From Penium margaritaceum (lineage: Eukaryota > Streptophyta > Zygnematophyceae > Desmidiales > Peniaceae), in the NCBI GenBank assembly GCA_023375785.1, contig SZWC01001187.1, forward strand, positions 171,453-235,452: DNA of 64,000 bases. Direction: 5' to 3'. A program made the position numbers and the translations under genes. Shown in pieces: positions 25,080 through 39,215 of this stretch; the stretch's first letter is position 1, and every line of letters begins with the position of its first letter. Under the pieces are notes generated by a model, which worked only from the letters and a program-made list of their open reading frames with translations, ran no database searches and was not told the origin of the DNA.

Positions 25080-25961
25080 TGCTGCTGATGTCTCTTGAGA
25101 TCGAAGGCGGTTTGGGAAGTCGTGGCTGGTTCCATGGTCACTGGCGCCTTCTCGTGGGGCTGGCGGGTTTGCCCGTTGTATTGTCGTTTTGTAGATACCG
25201 GAAGGCGTCCTTGATCGGTGCTGGCCGTCGGTCCTTCTTCCGTCCGTTGGGGTTGCGGAAGAGTTGTTGGGTTGCCGCCGACGGGGAGTCTGAGCCTCAG
25301 GGTTGGGTACGGCGGGAGATTCTTTCCGCTTATTCCGTTGGCAGCAGATTGCTTTGGCCGCGGTCCTGAGCCGGATGGTTGAGAGAGTTGCCGATGAGGC
25401 CTCAAGTGGGAGTAGATCGGAAAAGGGGCAATCCATCAACATCTTGTGGGCAGTGGGTACAATACTGACATTCACACCTTTCTTTATTCCAAAAATTGCA
25501 CTCAACCGGACAGTAGCGCTAAGTGTCATGTCTGCTTCTTCCGCAAAGCTCTCAGTCCAGGCTGCGTTTCTCAAACTCCGAACCTGATTCTCAGGATATA
25601 CGAACCATCAGGTCCTTGAATTGTTGTTTGCGGGCGCCAAACGTCTTGAATCACACCCTGTTTCAACTTTCTCTCAATTCCAGTTTCTTCATCTGCATGT
25701 CATGGGCCACATTACCATTCCTCCGTCGTGGTTCTTATGGCCTTTGCTTCTGGGAATGGGGCTTGCTTCAAGGCGGGGGCTACTTGCACTTACTTGCATT
25801 CTAATCACTCCTGATGATGTAGTAGATTCTGGTCTATCTGAAAACAACTCAGCATACCATCAGGGCCACCACCATCAGGAGAATAATGAGCAGAAGTAGC
25901 AGTAGCAGTCGGAGAAGGACAATGCAAGGGGCTGGTATCTGCTTTTTTTCTCGGTGCAATA

Positions 25962-25984
25962 GGGGGGGGGGGGGGGGGGGGGGG
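25962..25984. repeat. G homopolymer
   Basis: A run of about 23 G. Its length should be treated as uncertain in an assembly. Confidence 0.9.
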
Positions 25985-27171
25985 AGGAGCTGGTTAGCGG
26001 AGCTTCCGACAAGCTTCATTGTTCTCACATATCTCATGTGCCTTAAACTCTTGGCCCCACCTCCGTCACCACAGTACTGAGGGATATGCCCACTTTCTTC
26101 TGACTTTTTTGGTGAGTGTTCCTTACGAACGCCTCTCCACTGTGTTGTGAGATACCCAGCTTCTAAGTGGTGTTTTTTGTCACCAAATGTCTTCCCTTCA
26201 TTGACAGCTTGTTACTTGTCAGATACATCGCAAGCATTGAAAATTTCAAAAGTAGAGTGGTCTGACAGAAGGGAGAATTATTTGGGTTAAAGCAGTCTCC
26301 ACAGTGTTGGAATGAGGAGTTGACAGCTGGACTGGTCAAAAGACGTTTTGGGAAGAGTCATTCAGACCACTCATTCTCTGTACGAGGGAAAGGAGGGTTA
26401 TCTGTCGCGGTTCTAGTGTACATTGAACCTTTTCCCATCCATCACTGAGACCGCTCAGACAAAGGAGTTATACCACAACAAATGTAACGGTTGGAGTTTT
26501 AGTGGACGTTCACTTGTACCAGTCAATCTTGAACAGCTTGATGTATGCCTCCTTGACAACTCAGCCAGACATAAGATACCCTGTAAACCTTCTCTTTCAA
26601 TTTAACAGTTCTCCATAAAGTCTCCACGTGCAGGCCTTGTTTGAGTACTTTGTTACAGAGTGGACACAACAGCAGTCGTTCTTTGAAATCCATACTCACC
26701 ATGAGGTCTCCAGTTGGTGGGATTCAGTGACAGCGATGCAGTTCGATCTCACAACAGTACTAGGTATGTGTTCAGCATTGAAGGGGTAGAAATTTCTTGG
26801 CAAAGTGGAAAGGAAAAATGCATCACCACAAGCTCCACAGAAGCAGAGTATGTGGCGCTCAGTGCAGCAGCAAAAGAGGTGATGGTGTGGCACATATTTT
26901 CGCATGATCTGCACATAGCCATTCTGTGACAACAGAAGTGCACTCAAGATTTCAAGGAACCCGGTTCATTTTCGTCGTACCAAACACATATGTGTGGTGC
27001 ATCACTTGTGACACACTACGCATTGGAAATGTCTCCATCCATTGTGTCCACTTGCTTGATAAATGTGCTGACTTCTTGACCAAAGGCCTACCTGCGCCTT
27101 TCTTAAGTTCTATTTGTAGGCAGCAGGGCTGATGTGGATTGTACCATGACATAGCAGTGTACAAGGAGGGT

Positions 27172-28945
<1,774 letters not shown>

Positions 28946-29636
28946 ATTGACATGGTGTGGCCCTTGCCATGAGTGCCGTTGATCGTACTCCCTGGTTTGA
29001 ATACTAAGGAGTGGTCAAACACCTGCTTTGACTTTAGATTTGAATTCCTTGGATTTTTCCATTTATGATCGAGCTTTGAACCGCTCAACTTGAGTGAGTA
29101 TTCAGAAAGTTAGCCTAGACCGAAGTTTGGGTGTTGGACGAGTGGAATCTGGTATCCGCCAAGGGTGGCGGGAAAATCTACCGCCAGTGATCCGTGATCG
29201 TCTCCAACAAGCTCCAAATGCACCAGGGCCATGAATTAAGTGACCACAGGGATCTCTTGACTAGGGTGAAACTCTCCTTGACTTCTGGGCGAGGAAAGGT
29301 GCTCCGACGGGTCATCATCGAAGCGCCTCTTGTTGCCTAATGTGTAAGGCAAGGTGGACGGCTTTGACGGTCGTAACAGGGGCTCTACTGCTCTGATTTG
29401 GGCGTGCTTGGATGTGTTGGAAAGCTTAGATCACAGGCTATAAGAATCTGATGTAATTACATTATGCTAAGTAACCAAAAACGTATTTATATTCAGTTCT
29501 ACTCACTCCTATCCGTGATCCTTGTGCTCTACACTCTTTACCATTGGTGTCCGTTGGCTGTCCAAAACATTGCTAGCATGAATTAGTGAGATCTAGGCAT
29601 CCTTGAGGGTACCTCTACACCTGACTAGTGCCAACA
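28946..29636 (+). repeat. 5' LTR of D1
   Basis: Starts at the TTGACATGG block and ends GTGCCAACA. A conserved stretch with GGCTATAAG (29381-29445) is shared with family E and may hold the promoter. Confidence 0.8.
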
Positions 29637-29638
29637 AA

Positions 29639-29653
29639 GGGTTATGGGCCCAC
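29639..29653 (+). promoter_or_regulatory. Half-tRNA primer-binding site of D1
   Basis: GGGTTATGGGCCCAC is complementary to GTGGGCCCATAACCC, the anticodon stem-loop of plant initiator tRNA-Met, two bases inside the LTR. This matches the half-tRNA priming known for Drosophila copia and yeast Ty5. Confidence 0.8.
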
Positions 29654-29700
29654 GTGTCTAGGACCCTAGCTCTACAACTTTCACGCTACCGTCACACGCC

Positions 29701-32700
29701 ATGGCAATAACCAAGCAAGAGAGCATCGGTGCCGTCTCGAAGATTGATCGGAACGGCTTCCCTTTGTGGAGGTGGCCGTTTGAGGTCTACCTTGATGACA
29801 AAGGCCTGCTTGAGCTGGTCAACGGTAAAGAGACCGCTCCTCCAGATACCACGATGCCAGAGGAAGTGAACAAGTACAAGAAGCGCAACAAAAAGGCGCT
29901 TGCTTTGTTGGTGTTAGCGTTAGCTCCAATACAGCGCGTACAGATTCAAGGATGCACGGAGGCCACGGAGGCCTGGAAAAGGCTCTGCACCATCTACCAG
30001 TCCACCAACCTTGCTAACCAGCTTTTTTTCCTCAAGAAGCTTGTCACCCTCTAAGCCAAAGAAGGCGAATAAATCATGGAGATCATGCAGCAGATCGAGT
30101 CCCTTGCTGCCGAGTGCGTAGCCACTGGTGGTGGAAGGTCGACCCTCAGCTGCAAGCCATGATCCTCCTCCTGGCCTTGCCGGACAGTTGGAGTCCCATG
30201 ATCACTGACGTTGGTGGCTGGTCCGCCGATGAGCTGAAGTACCCGAAGATGGCTGAGTACATCCGCAATGAATGGATGCGGCGTGGTGGGAGAGAGAGTG
30301 GGCCGATGCCAAGTTCTGCCGTTAGCCCTCAAGGTGGAGGGGGAGGCAAGAAGGGGAAGGGTGCCAAGCAGGGTACCAAGAAAGATGACAAGAAGGGGGG
30401 GTGCTACATGTGTGGCAAAGAAGGTCACTATGCACGCAACTGCCCCAACTAGAAGTCTGACCAGCCGAGGAAGGCTGGAAAGAAGGACGACCTCGTAATG
30501 ATGGCAAAGGAGTCCGCCGACTTGACAGATCCGGGAGTCTCCGTGATTGACTCCGGATTGGGTCGCCACACGCAATGCAACCGGGCAGCATTCGTCACCT
30601 ATGGCGCCTCGGGGCGGCGCATGACGGTGGCCAACGGCAAAATAGAATTGGCTGCCGGTGAAGGAAACGTTCGCATTGAGGTGGATGTGGACGGGGAGGT
30701 TGTCACGAGCACAATTCACGACGTGCTCCACATGCCCAATTTTGGGGCAAATCTGCTCTTAGTGAGCCGCCAAACTGACAAGGGGCTCGAGGTGCTCTTC
30801 AACAAGAAGGAGCCCATCATCTACAAGGAGAGAATGGGCAAGGTTATTGCACATGGAAAGCGAGAGGACGACTTGTACCTCCTCCGTGTAAAGATCCTTT
30901 GCAGTCGGGCGGGGTCCGACGTCACCCACCTCGTGAAGAAGGACGATGGAGACCTGGACTTGTGGCACCGCTGCTTGTATCACATTGCTCCCTCAACCAT
31001 GATGGACATGGCAAAGAAGGAAGTGGTGCAGGATCTTGAGGTCAAGGGCCTCAATGCAGCCAAGAATGCCGTGTACGAGCCTTGCGTGGTCGGCAAGGCG
31101 ACACGATGGCAAAGGGAAGCGTGCATCGGCAAAGTTGGAGGTGGTTCACACTGACGTGTGCGGACCATTCGAGAGTGTGATCTGGGGCACTTGGTACTTC
31201 ATGACCTTCATCGATGATCACAGCCGCAATCTCTACCTCTACATCATCAAAAGGAAGAGCAACGTCCTCTCGTGCATACAGGAGTTTGTAGCGGCAGTGG
31301 AGCGGCAAACAGAGTTGAAGGTGAAGGCGTTTTGGAGTGACAACGGCGGCAAGTATTAGGGCTGCTCGGCATGGATGAAGAGCAAGGGAATTGCATGGCA
31401 GAAGACTACGCCACATTCTCCACAGCAGAACGGCGTCGCCGAGACGGCGAACCACACCATTCTCGACATGGTCCGGTCCATGTTGAGCGATGCCGGCCTC
31501 GCACAGTGGTACTGGGACAAGGCGGTACGGACAGCGGCGTATATCATAAACTTGATGCCAACAAAGTCGCTAAAAGACACGGAGTCCAGGGTGTGAAAGA
31601 CGCAAGAACTATGGAGCGGGAGGAAGCCAACTGTGGCTCACCTCCACACGTTTGGCTGCATTGCACATGCTGTTGTGCAGGCACGGGAGGGGCGGGGCAA
31701 GCTGGACCCGTGGACTCGCCGGTGCATCTTCGTCGGGTAAGAGAGCGGGAGCAAGGCGTACCGGATCTTCGACCCGCGGAGGCAGCAGATGGTGAAGAGT
31801 CACGATGTCACGTTTGATGAGGACAGCTGTTGGACGGACAAGGACGTGGGTCTCTCCAAGCGTGGGGAGTGGCTGCCACTCCTCGACGGGGAGACACCGG
31901 AGGACGCAAAAGAGGGTGAAGTCCGAGCAGCTCCAAGCGGCTAGAACCATCCAGGGGATTGGGGAGCGGCTGATTTGCATTCAGCCGAGTCAGACAATGA
32001 GTCCAAAGCGACGGCAGCAGTGGAGCTGAATGAGGAGGCAGGGAGTGAGCCGGCATCTCCACGGTCCCCAAGAGAGGGGGAGCAGGCCAGCGGTGTGAGT
32101 GGCTCCGTGAGAGGACAGCAGCAACAGCGGCAACAGCAGCTGTAGCCTCAACAACAGCAACCTCGGAGAAGCGGACGTGCAAGGAGGATGACAAAGAGGT
32201 ATGATGCCACGGAGGGCATCTGGACTGGGTTTGCTCGAGCGTTCTTTTCACAAGAGGAGCCTGAGACCGTCAAGAAAGCATTGCAGTGGACGGATGGGGC
32301 TGAGTGGGAGGGAGCTATGAAATCTGAGCTCACCTCCCATGAAGAGAATGGCACTTGGCAGCTGATTGACGGGCCGGAGGACGCGAAAGTCATCAGCTCC
32401 AAGTGGATCTTCAAGAAGAAGCTCACCAAGGAGGAAAAAGTGGAGTGGTACAAGGCACGGCTGGTTGCGAAGAGGTACGCCTAGCGGAAAGGTGAACACT
32501 ACGATGAAACCTTTGCTCTAGTGGCGAAGTTCGCCTCCATCCGCTCCATCCTCTTGGTGATGACGGCGTGCGACTACGAAGTCCACCAAATGGATGTGAA
32601 AACTGCATTCCTCAATAGTGACCTGGACAAGGAGGTCCTCATGGAGGTTCTGGAGGAGGTGGACGCGCCTCCGGGAAAGGTGTGCCAGCTTCGCAAGGCG

Positions 32701-33840
32701 CTCTACGGGCTGAAGCAAGCGCCACTCGTGTGGTACCTGAAAATGGACGGCTTCATGGCCGAGCTTGGCTTCAAGCGCTGCGAAGCGGATCAGAGCATAT
32801 ACGTGCAGAAGCAGTTGGGGTTGCACCAGATCGTGGTTCTTTACGTGGATGACCTCATCCTTGTGTCCTCGGACATGGAGGAGTTGGTGAACCTAAAACG
32901 ACAGCTGGACGGTTGGTTCAAAATGACCGACATGGGCGAGCTCGAGTACTACCTCGGCATCGCCCTCAAGAGGGACCGCAAGGCACACACGCTGGAGATG
33001 GGGCAGGCAAAGTATGTACGAGAGTCTCTCCGCCGCTACAACATAGAGGATTGTAACCCCATCTGCACACCCATGACCACCACATGTGAGTTGAGCTCGA
33101 GCATGGGGCCGAGCACGGAAGAGGAGAAGAAGGAGATGGCAGGTGTGCCATACCAGTCCGTGGTGGGGAGCATCATGTATGCCATGGTAGCAACGCGGTC
33201 AGACCTGGCCTTTGTGGAGGGCCAAGTGAGCCGCTATGTTGCTGACCCCGGGCCGCTGCATTGGCAAGCGGTGAAGCGGATCCTCCACTGTCTCAAGGCG
33301 ACAAAACAGTCGCGGCTCGTGTTTGGAGGGGGAGTGCGTGACGACTACCTTGAGTTGGTCGGCTACTCCGATGCCGACTGGGCTGGTGATGTAGCTGATA
33401 GAAAATCAACGTCGGGATCCGTGTTTGTGCTTGGTGGTATAGCAGTTTCATGGGAAAGCAGGAAGCAGGACTGTGTGGCACTGTCTAGCACTGAAGCGGA
33501 GTACATCGTACTTGTGGAAGCCGTAAAGGAGGCGGTGTGGCTGCGGTGGCTGCTAAAGGAGATTGGGGTGCCTCAAAGGAAGCTGAAGGTAATGAATGTG
33601 GACAACATGAGTGCCATCAGCCTCACCCAAAAACCTGTGCCGCACAGGAGGGCCAAGCACATTGAGATTTGATATCACTACACGTGGGACTTGGTGGCGA
33701 AGGGAGATGCGACTATTGTGCATTGTGGCACTAAGCGCATGCTCGCCGACGCCATGACCAAGGCACAGTCCAAGGACAGGCACAATGCGAGCTACATGAA
33801 TCTCGGTCTGCGCTGTGAGGTTTAAACTTCTACAGGTTCC
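29701..33840 (+). pseudogene. Gag-pol remnant of D1
   Basis: The gag begins MAITKQESIGAVSK, close to D2's gag start. It continues through the CYMCGKEGHYARNC zinc knuckle, a VIDSG protease site, an integrase core with HTDVCGP, an RT with LYVDD near 32841, and an RNase H with SSTEAEYI. It is broken in several places and not expected to make protein. Confidence 0.85.
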
Positions 33841-33878
33841 AAGGACAGGGCATCAAGGCTACGGTGTAAGGGGGAGAT

Positions 33879-34595
33879 TGTTGACATGGTGTGCCCCTTG
33901 CCATGAGTGCCATGAATCGTACTCCCTGGTTCTACCACTAAGGAGTGGTTGAAAATCTTATCTGAGTTTAGATTTGGATTCCTAGGATTTTTCCATGTAG
34001 GATCGAGCCTTAAATTTGAGTGAGTATTCAGAAAGTTAGCCTAGCCCAAAGTTCGGGTGTTGGACGGGTGGAATCTGGTACCCGCCATGGGTGGCGGGAA
34101 AATCCACCGCCATTGATCCGAGTTCGTCTCCAACGAGCTCCAAATGCACCAGGGTCATGAATGAAGTGACCAGAGGGATCTCCTTGACTAGGGTGAAACT
34201 CTCCTTGGCTTCTGGGCGAGGAAAGGCGCCCCGACGGGTCATCGTCAAAGCGCCTCCTGTTGCCTAGCGTGTAAGGCAAGGTGGGCGGCTCCACCAAGGG
34301 TTACTTTGACGGCCGTAGCAGGGACTCTACTACTTTGATTTGGGCGTGCTTGAGTGCGTTGGAAAGCTTGGATTACAGGCTACAAGGATCGGATATAGTA
34401 TCACTATGCTAAGAAACAAAAACGTGTTTCGATTCAGTTCTACTGAATGCGATGTGTTCTGCCCACTCCTATCCGTGATCCTTGTGCTCCACACTCTTTA
34501 CCGTTGGTGTCCATTGGCTGCCCCAAATATTGGTGGTGTGAACCAAAAAGAGCTAGGCATCCTTGAGGGTGCATCCAAACCCACTAGTGCCAACA
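33879..34595 (+). repeat. 3' LTR of D1
   Basis: TGTTGACATGG to GTGCCAACA, 717 bp, preceded by a purine tract. Confidence 0.85.
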
Positions 34596-35521
34596 ATGAC
34601 TGACCTACAACATGTGCTAGATACATTGTGCACTCTGTGCATGTAGACCAACAGATGAAGAGATAGGCGATGTGTATAACCTGAACTGAGTCAAGTTATG
34701 TCATTCCTTCACTCTTGAAGACTACCAATTCCATGTTTCACGTACCACAATCTTAGATCCTCATGGGCCAATTTCATACACACCTGAATCTATTGTCATA
34801 AGCAGCATGCATTCTAGCCCATTTTTATTTTCCATGCCAATACTGACATGCGTTGAGCTTTTTCATTCATCATGTGGCAGCACATGGTTTGGCACAACTA
34901 CCTCTGTCTGTGATTTCATGCAACTCATAAAATGCTTGTTGAAATCTCTTTGATGTTGTACGTCATGGATTGTGAATCTGTGCCTTAGCAAATATGCTTC
35001 AGGTAGCCGAAGCATGCACTTTGACACATATTAAGGATGCTCAGTGCACGAGTCAACCACTTTGGTGTATGTGCAAGACACCATGGGTGGGTGGATGGTA
35101 CTGCATAAGAAATCACCACTTTCATGAGTACAAATTTAGGGTCTCCGATGTAAGAGAATTATCTAGGATGTAAGATCTTCCACTGACATTATACCCAATG
35201 ACGTTAACCCCATTTTCTAGAGGATGAATCGTCTGGATGCCATGGTGATGCGTGCAATGTGTCAGACACATTGTGTCAGGTTTACAATTTTGATTTATCA
35301 TGATCCATGGGCTATTGTCTGTTCATAGACAGGTTGCTTGACCAGTGGACCTTCTGGCTGAATTGCGGCTTCAAATAGCTAGAGATTTTGCAATGTTGTT
35401 ATTTCCCTCACTTTCCCTTTCGATCATGCCATTCACGGCTTTGAACAATTAATGTCAGTGTTGAGTTACAATGTGTTCCTCCACAACTGCTGACTTTGTC
35501 TCCATTCTCAATTTCTGTTCA

Positions 35522-35833
35522 TTAATCAGAGAGGATGAGGAGGGAGGGAGGGTGAGGATAAGGGTGCTCACAAATTGGATACTGAAGTCTGGCTAATATT
35601 GCTTTTCTGTGGCATTCATTGTGGTAGAGCCAGTACTGTCCTCTTCCATCCACAAAGTTTACAGCAAAACAAGTTTCTTGTAGGCCCGCAGCCGAAGAAG
35701 GTGTTTTGATCGGAAATGATGGAGGGAGGGGATTTACATTCCACCTACCATAGGGACAATACAACATCACCAAGAGATCTAGTCCCATTGGCAAACAGCC
35801 AATGGTGCCTTGGAGGCTCGTGTTACAAGGCAA
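35522..35833 (-). CDS. Unrecognised open stretch, possible host exon
   Basis: The middle of this minus-strand frame (about 35560-35690: ETCFAVNFVDGRGQYWLYHN, then ECHRKAILARLQYP) has a globular, non-repetitive composition unlike the spacer frames around it. I cannot name a family and there is no convincing splice-site pair. It is either a small exon or chance. Confidence 0.2.
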   Translation of the reverse strand: MPCNTSLQGTIGCLPMGLDLLVMLYCPYGRWNVNPLPPSFPIKTPSSAAGLQETCFAVNFVDGRGQYWLYHNECHRKAILARLQYPICEHPYPHPPSLLILSD

Positions 35834-36612
35834 GCTCGGTCGTGCATAGTCTTAGGAGAAAGCTGTTCATGAACAGCTGGTTCCAAGTAGAACAATGGTA
35901 TCTTCTGTTGATGTGAATCGGTAGGGACAAGGTTTTTCAAGTGTTGGCTGTGTTGAGAACATTACACCAGTACTGAAAGTTCCAACAGAGCTCATTCCAT
36001 TGCCAAAAGTGTTAACCTTTCCCATGTTGTGCACTTCAAGCTAGCAGGACTGAAGCAACTGCTGAGCAAAAAAATGATGTTGAACAAGCTTAAACAGCTT
36101 ATGCTGCCACTTGATAATCCAATGCGGCTCACACCATTCCTAGGGCAACCCAACATAGATCATGATCGCCAAAAGTTGAGCTGGAATAAACCAAGTCGCT
36201 GTTGGGCACATTGCAACGGTGTAGATTGAAGAAGCCAAGCCAAGACATGTCGTGCTGGTGCTGGAAAATCTACGGCGCTCAAGTTGCTGTTAAGCAAGAC
36301 ATCATGGATTATGTCCTAATTGTACAGGTCAACATGCTTCAGACCATTTCAGGTCTATCCGGCATACCTCGCCAAGCTGAAAAATGGGAGGTAACGGTCC
36401 GTTGAAACACGCCCTCATGAACCACTGGCCAACTGTCAACAGAGTTCCTACTGGTGGCGTGCTGTCAGCGGTGCATGTACCAGACTGTAGCCCGGCATGT
36501 ATTCCTTAGTGGCACACAGCCACGAAGGTGTCCCCACTAGCCGGTGACTAGTGGGAGGGGGGGGGGGGGAACCCTCCCTCAGGCCTTATCTCCTTTGCAT
36601 GCTAGTTTTTGT

Positions 36613-36882
36613 CTAGAGTAGTTTTTCCATTGCTGGGCACTTCATAAGAACGTCTACCATACAAACAGGGCTGCTGCCGCTGCCGACTATTCCTGAAGGG
36701 CATATGGTGCTGCCGCCAAGGCCAGCAAGGCGTTTTCCACTGACGGGAAGGCAAGCAGGGCATGTGCCGTTGCTGGTGATGCAAGCACGATTCCTTCTTG
36801 TATCAGCTTCACCAGAAACGTATCTACCATTGTGAGAAGTCCCTGTGCAGTTTCGCCATGGTGAGCACCACCAAAAAAGCAT
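36613..36882 (-). CDS. Unrecognised cysteine-rich open stretch
   Basis: About 89 codons with about eight cysteines spaced as in small extracellular Cys-rich modules, including NGRYVSG, NGTCPACLPVSGK and CPSGIVGSGSSPVC. The spacing loosely recalls GCC2/GCC3 or ephrin-receptor-like repeats of algal and protist surface proteins, but this is only a resemblance. Start and splice sites are not clear. Confidence 0.2.
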   Translation of the reverse strand: MLFWWCSPWRNCTGTSHNGRYVSGEADTRRNRACITSNGTCPACLPVSGKRLAGLGGSTICPSGIVGSGSSPVCMVDVLMKCPAMEKLL

Positions 36883-37399
36883 GCGCTTCTGGAAAGGCCT
36901 GGATAGCCATTGGCTTCTGTTGGCGATGGCTCAACCTGCGGATAATCTCCCATGGGGTCTCCGGAGGAGCGTGACCTACCAACAACATCTCAGCATAGGG
37001 CAGGATAGTGCAGGATGTAACCTGCTGTGCTGATGTCATTGGATGGACCGAGACGGTCCATCCCCTTCCACTACAGCTACCTACTAACAATCAGAAGAAG
37101 GGGAAATTCTGACTAGGCAGACATTTGTATCTGGGAAAAAACCCCAAACACTCCAGATTACCTGCTTGGGTACATATGTACCCTATTAGACTTCATTTGT
37201 TGGTTCTACCTAAGAGGTAGTAACCTGTGTTTTGCCACGACTAGGCATTTTTGTTATAATAGGGTACCTAGGAGGGATAGGGAAGAATCAAAGCAACAAC
37301 AATTCGCAGATGATGTAACCACTTTCTGATTGCACTAATTCCGTAGCCTATATGAGTTTGAAATAGATTTTTTTCCCCCTTTTTTGTTTCAGGTCTATC

Positions 37400-38215
37400 C
37401 CTTGGATGTGAGGGGAAAAGAGGCAAGGAGCTTCCTCCTCTTTTCTCGTCTTTTTTCAATAGCATACAGGTAAAGTTGGGAGGTCGCACCCCACTTCCCC
37501 TCTCTGGTGTGGTCTGTACTATTTTTGAGGAAAAGAGGGAGGATTACTCCCTTCCTCCATCAGCCCAAACCACGTGATGGGAAAGAGGTCCTCCCCTCTC
37601 TCTCCTTTTTTATCCTATCCGTACAATAGGAGATGGGGGGGAGGGAGTCTCTCTCTCTGTCCTTCCTCATTGGCACCTTCAGCACTATAAGATGGAGGAG
37701 AGAGAGATTCTTCTCCTCTCTCCGCCCTTTTTGGCAGCATATGCACCAAAGCAGGGAGTGGCAAAGGAGTCCTCCCCTCTCTTCGTCCCCATCGACACCA
37801 TAGGCACCAAAGATGGAGGGAGAGGGTGTATTCTACCCTCTTTTCTACCATGTTTCATGTTAGTGCCATAAGAGAAGGGGAGGAGGAGTCCCCCCTCTTT
37901 CCTCCCACGTTGGAAGTGTCCTTGTCAAAGGAAGGTTCGGCTGGGAATCCCCCCATATCTCCCCTTGTTGATGCTGTTTAGGGCAAACGAGAGGGGTGTG
38001 CGGGTGCTCGTCCCCTTCCTCCCCCTTTTGGTGCCATCAGTGCATTAGGAGGAGTAGGGAGAGGGAATCATCCCCCTCCAAACCCCTTGGAAATGCTGGC
38101 CCTTTTAGCAGTGACAGAAGGGAGCAAGCCTTTTCCTCCCTGTTTGCACTATTAATACTTGAGGATAAGATGGAGAGGGGGGTCAAGTCTCCTCCCTCCC
38201 ACGTTAGCAATCTTG
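37400..38215. repeat. 60-bp tandem array with internal dyad symmetry
   Basis: About 13 units. Each goes from a purine-rich arm (TGGAGGGAGAGG-like) through a switch point to a pyrimidine-rich arm (TCCTCCCCTCTC-like), followed by a linker with GGCACCAT or GTGCCAT. Switch points are near 37430, 37545, 37590, 37648, 37709, 37770, 37830, 37890, 37948, 38010, 38069, 38129 and 38188. From the third on, the spacing averages 59.8 bp. The arms of one unit are roughly complementary, so each can form a hairpin. Because 60 is divisible by three, the minus-strand open frame at 37615-37851 shows a 20-residue period. Confidence 0.8.
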
Positions 38216-38377
38216 GCACGCAAAGTTCACAGCAAGACTAGGGAGCAGCACTAGTTTCTTACTCATGCTATGCACGTGAATAGTGAATTTTCTTTGTCGT
38301 TCGATCATATTTTGGATTGCCTTACGTGTACAGCCTACTTTACATTACCTTTATGATTGTAGCTTACTTTCTCCTGT

Positions 38378-39090
38378 TGTTAAAACGTGCCCCTGCCATG
38401 GATGCCGTTTGCCGTTTTTCTGGTCCGACCACTAGAGAGTGGTTGGGTGTCTAATGTTATTGCAGATTTAGACTCCTTGGATTTTTCCATGCGGTTTTGA
38501 GCTTTCAGTTGCTCGATATGGCTGAGAATTTAGAAAGTTAGCCCTACCCAAAGTTCGGGTGGTGCGGCGGGTGGAATCTGGTACCCGTCCAGGGTGACAG
38601 GATACTCCACCGCCGGTGGTCCGTGTTCAGCTCCAACTGGCTCTGTAGACCCCAAGGCCCTAGAGGAAGCAAACAGGGAGGTCCCCTGGACCAGGGAGAG
38701 CCGCCTTTTGACTTGTCAATCAAAGAAAGGCGCTCCGAGCCGTCGTCGGCTCGTGTCCGAGATGACTCGCGTCGGCAGCAGCCAAAGGCGGTTCCACCAA
38801 GGGTTGCTTGGATGGGCGTAGCAAGGGCTATACTGCTCCGTTTTGGGCGTGCTTGGATGCGTTGGAAAGCTCAGATCACAGGCTATAAGAATCTTGTGTA
38901 ATCTCACCAAACTAACTAGCCATTAATGATTCCCATCCTTTCTCAGTTTCTACAATCTGTATTCTACCAGAATTCTGCTCCCTTGGTGTTGTGGTGACCT
39001 AAAGCACACACCTCCTTTGGAAGTCTCTTTGCACTAAGAAGCTGTGCACACTTAGGTGGTTCAGGACACGCCAGGACAGCATTCCTGACA
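38378..39090 (+). repeat. 5' LTR of E1
   Basis: TGTTAAAACG to ATTCCTGACA, 713 bp. Confidence 0.9.
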
Positions 39091-39092
39091 AA

Positions 39093-39107
39093 GGGTTATG
39101 GGCCCAC
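39093..39107 (+). promoter_or_regulatory. Half-tRNA primer-binding site of E1
   Basis: GGGTTATGGGCCCAC, two bases inside the LTR and identical to the D1 site. It is complementary to the initiator tRNA-Met anticodon arm. Confidence 0.8.
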
Positions 39108-39215
39108 AGTCCTGACCTGCCTACCAAGACGTTCACGGCTTTCGCAACGCACGGGAGTGTCACTCCGGGCGACGTCGTCGTCGCACTCTGAGACTGTCCA
39201 TTACAAAAGTTCAAC

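Larger units (their letters stand above)
22517..27171 (+). mobile_element. Very decayed copia fossil C
   Basis: Scattered parts in one orientation. A gag piece (about 22525-23300) carries a CCHC zinc knuckle, CHNCGKAGNWAREC (about 23229-23270). A small RT piece (GLKQSPQCWNEEL-like, about 26285-26440) and an RNase H piece (about 26700-27130, with SSTEAEYVAL and ADFLTKGLP) follow. A purine tract then leads to a likely LTR start TGTTAG at 27172. The 3 kb between gag and RT holds a TCC tract and unrelated-looking DNA, so the element is a mosaic with many breaks. Its family differs from A/B, D and E. The outer ends are not defined. Confidence 0.6.
28946..34595 (+). mobile_element. Copia LTR retrotransposon fossil D1 (family D)
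   Basis: A complete-outline copia element with both LTRs (28946-29636 and 33879-34595), a half-tRNA primer site (29639-29653), gag (from 29701), zinc knuckle (about 30400-30440), protease (about 30530-30760), pre-integrase and integrase (about 30950-31620), RT (about 32190-32960), RNase H (about 33300-33840) and a purine tract (AAGGGGGAGAT) before the 3' LTR. The coding part has several breaks. The LTRs differ by roughly 10% by eye, which makes it one of the oldest elements here. Instead of a clean 5-bp target duplication, it is flanked by 20-bp near-repeats. Confidence 0.9.
34596..37372. other. Spacer between D1 and the 60-bp array
   Basis: AT-rich, mostly featureless. Two coding-like minus-strand stretches are listed separately. 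An 8-bp stem CCCACTAG/CTAGTGGG lies at 36533-36555 (7-base loop). Confidence 0.5.

Noticed and set aside
25029-25574. 181-codon minus-strand ORF as a host gene
   Set aside because: Composition is low-complexity toward its end, no domain is recognised, and it lies within the broken span of fossil C; support is too weak.
37400-38215. CRISPR array
   Set aside because: The spacing is regular, but the units are degenerate throughout with no identical repeats alternating with unique spacers, there are no cas genes, and the setting is eukaryotic.
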